A stretch of DNA of 64,000 nt from Plotosus lineatus (taxonomy: Eukaryota > Chordata > Actinopteri > Siluriformes > Plotosidae), in NCBI GenBank assembly GCA_024760905.1, contig CM045732.1:56230496-56294495 (forward strand), given 5' to 3'. Under the pieces are notes generated by a model. The model was given only the letters and a program-made list of their open reading frames with translations. It ran no database searches and was not told the origin of the DNA. Below, piece by piece: positions 11,851-23,700 of this stretch; positions within the stretch are counted from its first letter, which is position 1, and each line of letters starts with the position of its first letter. A program made the translations under genes and the position numbers.

Positions 11851-12521
11851 CAACCTGCAAGAAGCACAGACAATGCCGATATACATCGCTAGGCAAAAGT
11901 TGTAGACTGCCTCATTTTTTATTTATTTATTAAGTTTTGAAATATATGTAGTTTCATGTCTCTGTACGTACTTTGAAATTCAAGCATGGACGGGGGGAGT
12001 AGCTGGAGATGAAAATTGTTGTGGAATTGTTCTGTTTCAACACAATTTAATCTAAAGCTTTGTCCAAACAAAGCTTGGCAAGTTCTCACAAATGTTCTCT
12101 ACTTGTTGGTTGCTGTGTTTTCAAAATTCGGTCTACTTCATCCCAAACCACCTTGACGTGGTTTAAGGCTGGAGCCTATGCTGTCCGATCTTGTATTTTC
12201 CTTCTTGTTTTTTTTCTTCTAAAGTAGTTCTGACATACTGTTTACCTTTGTTCTTCTTTCTGCAGACCTTCGAAAATGTTTGTATGTGCAGGTTTACAAA
12301 AACACGTAACAGAATAAGTTGTGAAGTGTAAGTGCAGACGACAGCAGAACAAGTGCAGTTTTCTTCATTTTCTGAATTGGATGTGTGAGCACATGAGGAC
12401 AGATGTGACAACAAAATTGAGCTTTTAACTTTATGACATTTCCATAAGTATGGAGCTACACTAATGAAACTGAACCAATAGGCTGCATTTGACCAGATGT
12501 GCGTCATATAGTATAGATTAT

Positions 12522-12636
<115 letters not shown>

Positions 12637-12927
12637 GGTCATATGTCTCACCTCACCAATGGCCACAATGTGCTCTTTGTATTTTTCAATTCAGGGCACA
12701 GCAAAGTCCAAGCCCTGTGAAGGAAAACAATTATTACAATTACAGTATTACTAAAAACTCAAAGCTTTAAGGTCAAATACATAAAGTATATCAAAGCTAA
12801 GACCTCTAGTAACGCCCCTCTGGGGTATACTGAATCCTCTTGGACTGAATGGACTTCAAGGCAAGTCCAGATAAATCCAGCAAATCTGTAAACAACCAAA
12901 TAAACATAAAACACCTCTTCTTTTATT

Positions 12928-13267
12928 CATTCATTCATTTTCTGTAACCGCTTAATCCTGATTATGGTCACAGGGAGGCTGGCGCCCATCCCAGCTGACT
13001 CCGGGCTAGGGCAGAGTACACCCTGGATGGCTCACCAGGCCATTGCAGGGCAGAAACACGTTGACGACTTTGCAGCTACTCTTGCTGAAAGTCAGCAATG
13101 GCTCTTTTACATGAAGCTCACACCATAGAGAGCGAGAGACATGGCCGGCCTTTGATAACCTAGTTAGCTGCACTGCGGGGACAGTGACAACCTTGTGGAG
13201 AGTGGGGCTTTAACCCCCAACCTTAGGATCAGTGATCCAGCACCTCTACCACCAGACCACCACTGCC
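12928..13267 (-). mobile_element. tRNA-headed SINE, type B tail
   Basis: The element is flanked by a 14-bp target duplication CCTCTTCTTTTATT (12914-12927 and 13268-13281). On the minus strand it starts GGGCAGTGGTGGTCTGGTGG with tRNA-like A- and B-box spacing, then the body with GGTTATCAAAGG, then a tail with GATTAAGCGGTTACAG and repeated GAATGAAT. It sits in an intron of the tatdn3 relic. Confidence 0.85.
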
Positions 13268-13588
13268 CCTCTTCTTTTATTTGCTGAAAAATACAACATG
13301 CATCGCAAATGTGTCATTGTGGAAAGGGAAATGAAGCCCACTTCTGTGAAAGCTGTATGATTTTCTCAAACTCTCCAACATGTTCTGCTACTGCAACAAG
13401 GGCCAAAACCCCAGCCTGAAATAAAAACAAGGTAAAAGATTGTTCAACAAGTTTCTGATGAGGACATCATATAATCTTCAAAGGTCAGGCCCTGGATAAG
13501 TTTATCTTTTTTGATTGCTCGATAACACAATCAATGTCCTATTGAGCAGAAAGAAACTCAGTCCACAGTTTACTTATGCTTACTGCAC

Positions 13589-13599
13589 CAATAATAATA

Positions 13600-13642
<43 letters not shown>

Positions 13643-13672
13643 TAATAATAATAAAAATAATAATAATAAGAA
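13589..13672. repeat. (AAT)n microsatellite
   Basis: An AAT run with a few AAA and AAG interruptions, lying between the tatdn3 relic exons and the fuca2 start. The interval from here to 14377 holds no other recognised element except short GT runs near 14275-14335. Confidence 0.9.
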
Positions 13673-14377
13673 GAAAATCTGCATCTTACATCATCAAAAT
13701 CTCTCAAAGAGATCTGCTCTACATAGCCTTGCATGAATCATTCAGAGAGCAACTCGAGTTAATAAAGACTTTTAAGATACAATCAGTTATCACTTACACA
13801 CAGACCTGGGGAGGACAGGGGAGGACTGGGCGCGGAGTAGTGCTGAAACGAATGTGTCAACTTACAATATTACGTCACCGGGCCTGTTTGAGTGTCTCAA
13901 TCCTGAGCAATTCTGCCCAGGTTTATGTTGAGCGTCACAAAATTAGAAGAAAAATACAGTACGTGTATTGCATACAATAAATTTCAAAAGATTTTCCCAA
14001 AGAAGGTTTCACATGTTTGCAGGAGACCAAGATATTTCTTGCATATTAATTCTATTTATTTATTTATAAGCGACATATTTACTCTCAATTGGTGTCATGA
14101 TTACATGACAGCAACCATGTACAGTATTTTGTGTGACGTCAATATTCTGAGTGAATGTGTGGAAGTGCAACATGTTCCTACGTATTGGCTGCTGTGACCA
14201 GGAAGAACACTGCACTGAGGTTGATTGACATTCAAGAAAATAAAGAATCACATTGTGATCATGAGAATTTTTTTTTGTGTGTGTGTGTGTGTGGGGGACG
14301 GACCATGTGACAGGATTGAGGTGTGTGTGTGTGTGCTGATTGTTTTGTTTCATGAAATGTAGAGCAGGTTCCTCAGC

Positions 14378-17300
14378 ATGGAGTACTGGAGCTTGTTTTT
14401 TTTATTCCTGCTGATGGGAGGTTGTTATTCTCAATATAAACCTACATGGGAGTCGATTGATTCCAGACCCCTTCCTGAATGGTTTGATCAAGCAAAATTT
14501 GGGATCTTTATACACTGGGGTGTGTTTTCGGTCCCCAGCTATGGCAGTGAATGGTTCTGGTGAGTTTTCTACACAACCTGTCTGTGTTTGTATTAAAACC
14601 CGTTGTGGTAATAAGTGTGCTGCTGAGTAGCCCAGGTGGTGTTCACTGGGTGATCTGATTAAAGTAATGACATTTTCTACTGACTCAGGGAGATAATTCC
14701 TTTGGAATTATAAAACAGTAATTATTTGGTGTATTGCAAGTGTCATTACTGATAAAATGAGATTCAATCTGAGCAGTTTAACTGTGACATCAATGCTTTT
14801 CATTTTATTTGTTTATAGGCAATGAACTTTCATCATGAAAATCTCAAGAAATAAGATTTCTCATTTCTTTTTTTTGACCCAAAAAAACGTTTGGCCCTGC
14901 ACGGGCCTGGCAACGTGTCTAAGGTGTACACCGTCCTCGCCCAAAGTCGGCTGAGATGGGTGCTCGGCTGAGCTGGGCGCATGCCTCCCACTGATCCTAA
15001 TTAGGATTAAGTGCTTCAGAAAATGACTCAATGAGTGAAAAAAAAATGTTTGAATTGTTTCAACAGGTGGTATTGGCAAGGCAAGAAAGTCCCATCCTAT
15101 TTGAGTTTTATGGCGAAAAACTATCCCCCTGGATTCACATATCAAGACTTTGCACCGCAGTTCACTGCTGAGTTCTTCAATGCCAAAGACTGGGTGGATA
15201 TCTTTGCATCCTCAGGAGCAAAGTATATCGTCCTCACAACTAAACACCATGAAGGTTTGTGTGAATATCCTGGTAAAAGTGAATAAATTAAAGAATACAT
15301 GTATTTATTATACCATGTAATAGTGTATTGCAGTAATTATACACACACACGCACAGACACACACGCACACACAGACACAAAACCAGCATAATAATTAGAG
15401 CTGTGCAATAAAACCGGTTTATCGGTTTAAACTGGTTCTAACATGCAAACAATATATATTTTAATTCTCTGAAGCAAAACCAGTTTTTTGACATACATTC
15501 GTAAAACTTCGGAACAGTAAAAAAAAAAAAGCTTCAGCTATTCCCGCTAATTGAAACGGAAGTAATGCTTTCATTGAAAAAAAAAAAGCAACCACAGTGG
15601 TCACGACATGTAATCCTGATACAATCGTGTTTCTATCCTCTTATCTACAGTCATTCAGTGTGTGGAGAGCCAGGTATAATAAGAGCCATGCCGTGATTGG
15701 GCAGTGTGGATGTCACGAAGGCCTTCAGCCAATAGAATTTGTTTTCATGCAGGATATGGAAATTCCCGGTAAAAACAAAACCGCGGTTCATGTTGTTAAT
15801 TGCTCAGAAATTTACTGATCTACTGCATCTAGAGTTTTGCTTAAACATTTATTTTAAAATGAGCAAAAGAGGGAAGCGGTCCCATTCGATCTTCAACAAT
15901 TCACATTAACCAAGCATGTATTTTTTTTTTTTTTTTTTTGCTGAATGTGGCAATAATATCTGTCGACTCTGAAAAAAAATGACGTCACACAACTTGCGGA
16001 CTCAGCCTCAGGCTCAACATGCTCCAAATTGGTCCCAGATTCCGTTAAATTACACTCCACTTCCCTCCAGCATAATGATAATATTAATGTGATTTATATG
16101 ATAAATGATATTGCATGTTATTATTGTAAAGTTCTAAAGTTTGATGGTGTTTCCTGAGCCGTCAGTGTCACTGTGAGTGTTACACATGCGGCACGTGCTA
16201 AGTAGGCCTATGGGCATCGCTATGATGGTATTTATATGCTGCATATGTAATGTTAATACTATTATATATAAATACAGTAAATCAATCTAATGCTCATAGG
16301 GTCATAGGTCTGATGAGGTCTAGTCATGCATGATACAATTCTGCGCATGCGCGGATGATGCTCCACCTTTAATCCTGCCTTAAAAATGTAATATACGTAA
16401 TGATTAAGGCTTCACAATATGCTAATAAAAGCATAGATGTAATTAGACTGTTCTAATGTTTATGTGTATTTAATATATTTAAATAGCTTATCTTGCTCAA
16501 TATGCTGTTCTATTTCAGTGTAATTTCAGTGCCAAAGTTTAAAACATTACATTTTCATAAGTAGATTTTTTTTTATGCTTAGAATTTTTATATTAATGAC
16601 TAAAAGCAACATTTTTAAAGTTGTTGATTTCTCTTTTTGAAATAAAGAATAAATACTGTCAAGAACAGGATCACTTTTAATTTAATATTCTTCTTGCAAT
16701 ATATCGCAATGCATAAAATCTAGGCAATACCCACCCCTAATAATGAAACACAATAATAATAAAACACAAAACCTTTCCTACTTCTTCTTCTTCTTCTTCT
16801 TTTCCTTTCGGCTTTTCCCTTCAGGGGTCGTCACAGCGAATCCTCTGCCTCCATCTCACCCTATCCTCTGCATCTTTTTCTCTTACACCAACTGCCTTCA
16901 TGTCCTCCTTCACCACGTCCCTGAATCGTCTCTTTGGTCTTCCTCTGGGCCTTCTGCCTGGTAGTTCCAGCCTCAGCATCCTACTACCAATATACTCGCT
17001 ATCCCTCCTCTGTACATGTCCAAACCATCTCAATCTAGCCTCTCTGACTTTGTCTCCAAAACGTCTTACATGTGCTGTCCCTCTGATGTGCTCATTCCAA
17101 ACATGCGAGTCATTTCCTACTGTGGTCCTTAAATAGTGAAATGCATGTCGATAGTACACCGCAAACATGGCTATGTCAATTTGCATATAAGGTTTCATAT
17201 CCAGTTGTTGTCAGATATTTACATACACTTATCACAGGCATGAATGTCGTAACCGTATTGGCCTTTCGCTGGTTCATCGAATTGTTATTTTTCTAAGTCA

Positions 17301-17708
17301 GTAAAATACTACAGCATATACCTTTTAAGAGGCAAATATGGATTAAGTAACTTGACATACTGAGATATTCATAAATTTGAAGAGAATTCAATATGCTTCA
17401 AAATTAGATATACAGTAGGCCCTCGATATTCGCAGGGTTTCGGTTCCAGCCCCTCCCGTGAATGAAGACAATCCGCGAGTTCTGAACCCAGAAGTAAAAC
17501 CCCATGTATCATATTACATGCGCGAATGATCAACCGGAAGTAAAATACTATGTATCTATTACATGCACTAAAATATGCTTCTTAAACACATTCTATAGAC
17601 AGTCTTACTCATTAATACAGTATTACTGTAATGTCGTAAAATGTGGTAATTATTAAGAAAATTTTTACTGTTATATTTATTGATGATAAAATATAAACAT
17701 TACACAGC

Positions 17709-17796
<88 letters not shown>

Positions 17797-20700
17797 GTAT
17801 ATATATGTCCACGCGCTGAACCTTCGTGAGCAAGGGATGTCATACAGAAGAAAAGGAAATGTGGACTTATACATAACCTACCGACATTACGCGATGTTTA
17901 AAAGTTAATAAAAAGGTATGGCGGATCTTTTTTTAACACTGTCAATTTTGGGTACAGGTACCCTTTAATATGATACATGCGGTTTTACTTCCGGGTACAG
18001 AACTCGTGGATTATCTTCATTCACTGGAGGGGCGCGATATATATATATATATATATATATATGTATAATAATATGTATTGTGTGCAAATGTACAAAGTTT
18101 GGGGCTTATTCGTAAAACTTTGAGGTTTCAGTGCTCCTTGGTTGTATTGTATTCAGCATACAATGTTAGTCTCAAGCAGTAAATGCTGAATGACTATCGG
18201 ATGGGAAATTGAAAGTGCAAGCCAGGAAATGAAGTAATAAAAACCAAATTATTCTGTAATTTCTTAGGTTACACCTTGTGGGGTTCAAAGTACTCATGGA
18301 ACTGGAATGCAGTGGATGTTGGGCCAAAACGGGACCTGGTGGAGGAAATATCTAGTGCCTTACGGACGCACACGAACCTGCGCTTAGGACTCTACCACTC
18401 TCTCTTCGAGTGGTTTAACCCACTTTTTAAAACAGATGCAGCCAACAATTTTACTACCTCTTTGTTCCCTCAAGAGAAGACCCTACCAGAGCTTTATGAG
18501 ATTGTGAACAAGTACAAACCTGAAGTACTATGGTCTGATGGGGGTGGAAATGCCTCAGATCAGTACTGGAATAGCACAGGGTTCCTTGCATGGCTATACA
18601 ATGAAAGGTGAAGCATTTTCACTGTATAATTACTCCATAACAATGCTTCTCAATATACTAGTATACTGTTGGTCAAAGAAGAAGAGGTTGAAAAAGTAGA
18701 GTTGGGAGGCGTGTCCGTAGGCGGAGAGAAAAGAGGAAAGGCATGAGTCTAGGACTGAGAGCAGGGACGTTGTATGTTGGGACTATGACAGGAAAAAGCT
18801 AGAGAGCTGGCTGACATGATGTAGAGGAGGAAGGTGGACATACTGTGTGTTCAGGAGACCAGGTGGAAAGGTAGCAAGGCTAGAAGCTTAGGAGCAGGGT
18901 TTAAACTGTTTTATCATGGTGTGGATGGGAAGAGAAATGGAGTAGGAGTCATCTTGAAGGAGGGGTTTGTCAGGAATGTTATAGAAGTGAAAAGAGTGTC
19001 AGACAGAGTGATGAGTTTCAAGTTGGAAATTGAAGGTGTGATGTTCAATGTTGTTAGTGCTTATGCCCCACAGGCAGAATTCGAGCTAAAAGAGAAGGAG
19101 AGATTCTGGAGTGAGTTAGATGAAGTGATGCAGAGTACCCCCAGAGGTGAAAGAGTGGGCACTGGTGCAGATTTCAATGGACATGTTGGTGCAGGCAACA
19201 GAGGGGACGAGGAAGTGATGGGCAGGTTTGGTATCCAGGACAGGAACACAGAAAGACAGATGTTGATAGATTTTGCAAAAAGCATGGAAATTGATGTAGT
19301 AAATACTTTTTTCCAGAAGAGACAGGAGCATAGGGTGACTGAGGAGCACACAGGTAGACTACATTATGTGTAGGTGATGTAATTTGAAGGAAGTCAGTGA
19401 CTGCAAAGTAGTAGTGAGTGAGAGTGTTGCCAAACAGCATAGGATGGTGGTGTGCAGCATGATGATGATAGTGAGGAATGTGAAGAAAGCAAAGGCAGAG
19501 CAGAGACAAACTGGTGGAAGCTGAAAAAGGAAGAGTGTTGTGTTGTCTTCAAGGAGGAGTTGAAACAGGCTTTGGGTGGTCAGGAAGTGCTTCCGGATGA
19601 CTGGACAACTACAGCTAATGTGATCAGGGAGACAGGTAGGAGAGTACTTTGTGTGTCCTCTGGAAGCACAGTAGCTAAGGAGACTTGGTGGTGAAATGAG
19701 GAAGTGCAGGAGTGTGTATGAAGGAAGAGGTTAGCTAAGAAGAAGTGGGACAGTGAGAGGACTAAAGAGAGTAAATAGGAGTACAGGGAGACAAAGCACA
19801 AGGCGAAGGTAGCGGTGTCAAAGGCCAAACAGAGAGCTTATGATGACTTGTATGCTGGGTTGGACAGTAAGGAGGGAGAAAATGATTTATACAGGTTGGC
19901 ACAACAGAAAAATAGAGATGGAAGGACGTGCAGCAAGTTAGATTGATTAATAACAGAAAGGGAAATGTATTGACTGATGACAGAATTGTGTTGAGAAGAT
20001 GGAAAGAATACGACTTGGAAGAGCTGATGAATGAGGAAAATGAGAGAGAAAAAGAGTAGAAGAGGTGACCGTTGAGGACCAGGAAGTAGCAAAGATTAGT
20101 AAGGGTAAAGTGAGGGCATTGAAAAGGATGAAGAGTGGAAAGGCAGTTGGTCCTGATGACATACTGGTGGAGGTATCGAAGTGTCTAGGGGAGGTAGCAG
20201 TAGTTTTTCTGACAAGTACATTCAACAAGGTCTTAGAGAGTGAGAGGATACCGGAGGAATGGAGGAGAATTGTTATGGTGCCCATTTTTAAGAACAAGAG
20301 AGATGTGCAGATTTGTGGCAACTACAGAGGGATGAAGTTGATAAGCCATATGATGAAGTTATGGGAAAGAATAATGGAAGCTAGACTAAGGGCAGAGGTC
20401 AACATTTGTGAACAACAGTTTGATTTCATGCCAAGAAAGCGCACCACAGATGCAGTGTTTGCTTTGAGGATGTTAATAGAGAGGTACAGAGAAGCTCAGA
20501 GGGAGCTGCATTGTGCCTTTGTGGATCTGGAGAAAGCATATGACAGGGTGCTGAGAGAGGAACTGTGGTATTGCATGAGGAAGTCTGGAGTGGCAGAGAA
20601 GTATGTTAGAGTGGTGCAGGACATGTATGAGAGATGTAAAACAGTGGTGAAGTGTGTTGTCGGTGTGACAGAAGAGTTCAAGGTGGAGGTGGGACTGCAT

Positions 20701-23700
20701 CAAGGATCAGCTCTGAGCCCCTTCTTGTTTGCTATGGTGATGGACAGGTTGACAGACGAGGTTAGACAAGATTCCCCATGGACTATGATGTTTGCAGATG
20801 ACATTGTGATCTGTAGTGAGAGCAGAGAACAAGTGCAGGAAAATCTAGAGAGGTGGAGGTATACTCTGGAAAGGAGAGAAATGAAGGTTCGCCTCAGTAA
20901 GACAGAATACATGTGTGTGAACGACAAGGACCCATGAGGAACGATAAGGTTACAGGTAGCAGAGATAAAGAAGATGGAGGATTTTAAGTACTTATGCTCA
21001 ACAATCCAAAGCAATGAAGACTGTGGAAAAGAGGTGAAGAAGCGTGTGCAGGCAGCTTGGAAGAAAAGTTGGAGAAAAGTGTCCGGTGTGATATGTGATA
21101 GGAAGGTATCGGTAAGAATGAAAGGAAAAGTGTCCAAGACAGTGTTGAGGCCAGCAATGTTGTATGGTTTAGAAACAGTGGCCCTGGAGAAAAGACAGGA
21201 GTCAGAGCTGGAGGTAGCAGAGATGAAAATGTTGAGGTTCTCTTTGGGAGTAATGAGGATGGATAGGCTCAAGAATGAGTACATCAGAGGGACAGCACAT
21301 GTAAGAGGTTTTGGAGACAAAGTCAGAGAGGCTAGATTGAAATGGTTTGGACATGTACAGAGGAGGGATAGTGAGTATATTGGTAGTAGGATGCTGAGGT
21401 TGGAACTACCAGGCAGAAGACCTAGAGGAAGACCAAAGAGACGATTCATGGATGTGGTGAAGGAGGACATGAAGGGAGTTGGTGTAAGAGAAGAAGATTC
21501 AGGGGATAGGGTGAGATGGAGGCAGATGATTTGCTGTGGCGACCCTTGAAGGCAACAGCTGAAAGGAAAAGAAGAAGCAATGCTTCTCAATATATATATT
21601 TTGGAGAGAGTGAACTATATAACAAATAAAAAAATAGGGTAAGTTAATGAAGGGGATCCTATATATTTCATTATTTCATTAATTAAATGCAACTATTTAA
21701 GTTTTAGTAAACTGTATAAATTTCACCCATTTTATTGAAATTGACGTTATATTCAAGAAGACATTATTTATAGGCTTAATGTTTTTAATTCACATACCCA
21801 GTAAAATAGGTTAATCATCATAAGAAAACAATAATAACTATAATTTATGTAATTAACTATTAATACATTTTTTGATTTTCATTATTGTCGCTAAAATTTT
21901 AGCCCCCTTGGTATGGTGCTTGACTACCTCTGGAACCTTTTTCTCTACAGTAGTTATGTTTCATATTTTGTAGACAATATTTCTTGGCTGTCACTGCATG
22001 CCCATTGATGAATAATGTTTTCACAGCCCTGTGCGGGACACTGTAGTGACTAATGATCGATGGGGAAAGGGTTGTAGTTGTACACATGGAGGATATTACA
22101 CATGCGCTGACCGCTACAACCCAGGACACCTGCTGAAGCACAAATGGGAGAATTGCATGACAATTGACCGGCACTCATGGGGCTATAGACGAGATGCTAA
22201 GTTCAGCGATTACCTCACCATTGAGAAGCTAATTAAGGTATGTGCAGCAAGTATGACTCCAGTGAATGTGTGTAACATTCAAGGCAATTGTTAAAAACAA
22301 TTCTTTTACAATGTGGTTTTATTCTCTTAAATCTAAATTTAGGTTAATCAAGATGGATTCCAAAGGTTGCAAAATGGAAAGTAAATCATAACATAGCTCT
22401 CTATAAACTACATAACCAGCATTCTGGCATGATTTAAATGGCTAGAGGAGTGAACACACGTGCTCACTGACCACTGTGTGGTCCAAATTCAAGTTACAAA
22501 AAACTACACACAATGTCCTGCGGAATAAAAATCAGCACATCACAGTACCACACACGTAGCTCACGGTAAAGGTAACCCATATCCAGGAAACAAAAAATTT
22601 AAAGTTTGTGATATATAGGTATAATATGATATAAAAATACTGAAGAAAGGGCTCACCTGACTTTAGGCTTTGCTACTAATGTATGTCACGGTTCCATTTT
22701 GCTGCTTTAAGAGGAAAATTTCGCTGAACATTAAAAGTAAGGTTAAAAATAAAAAAGTATTGATGTGAGATTGAACGTTTTATAAAGAATAGTGGGACTG
22801 TTGGACTTTTCACCCTCTATTCTGTACTGTGAAGCGACCAGTAGTGACTGTAGTGACATTAATCCGTCCTGGATAAGATGATAGGTTCATCGCATTTTTT
22901 GGAGGAAAGTGCTGAAGAAAAATTCTCTGACGACAAATCAAAATATGTAATATGTGTTTGCTTTACAGACCCTTGTGGAGACTGTGTCCTGCGGGGGGAA
23001 TTTGTTAATGAATGTTGGACCAACACATGACGGCCGCATTATTCCCATATTTGAAGAGAGATTGAGGCAAATGGGCCAGTGGTTGAAGGTTAATGGTGAA
23101 GGAATCTACAATTCGACTGCTTGGAGAGCACAGAACGACAGTGTCACTCCTGAAATTTGGTGTGTCTCAAATTTAAGCACACTTTCTTTAATCAATAAAG
23201 TAAACAAGTCATATAATAATTTAGTGATCAGCCGTGCACTGACAAGGTGCATGGCTACTAACTTGGAGATCGCAAGATTGAATCCAGGTCGATGCTGCAG
23301 CCATTCACAGCTGGAAGTCCACGGAAGCTAATTAGCCAAGGTCTCATTGGAGAGAAGGTTGGCATATGTTCATCTCCCTGACACTCAAATTGATCATCAC
23401 CCAATCATGGATGTCTGTGGGTTCATGTGCACACTTTTCTTGGGTGTGTTTGACCTCCCAGCATACAACAGTTTGTAAAGATGCAGGTAGCAGCATCATG
23501 TGGCATGGAGTGAGCATGAGCTTCCACACACCTCATTCCTGTTGGTCGTGATTGAGGGATAGAGAGTCCATGCTTGACAGTTGGGAATTAAATCGATGGA
23601 GATAACTTCTGAAGCAATTAGCCATAATTATTCCACTCAACTGTATTATATTCATGCTATAGACTAAATTCGCATTACGACTGCATATGGACGTGAATGT

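Noticed and set aside
13500..13540. AT at the tatdn3 donor as a U12-type AT-AC intron
   Set aside because: The sequence after the exon is ATAAAC, not ATATCCTT, and the matching acceptor ends in AG, so a mutated GT donor is more likely.
20700..21590. Long minus-strand frames over the RTE copies (also 51216-51959 and 52744-53571)
   Set aside because: The sense frames hold endonuclease and reverse transcriptase motifs; the antisense frames have none and arise from base composition.
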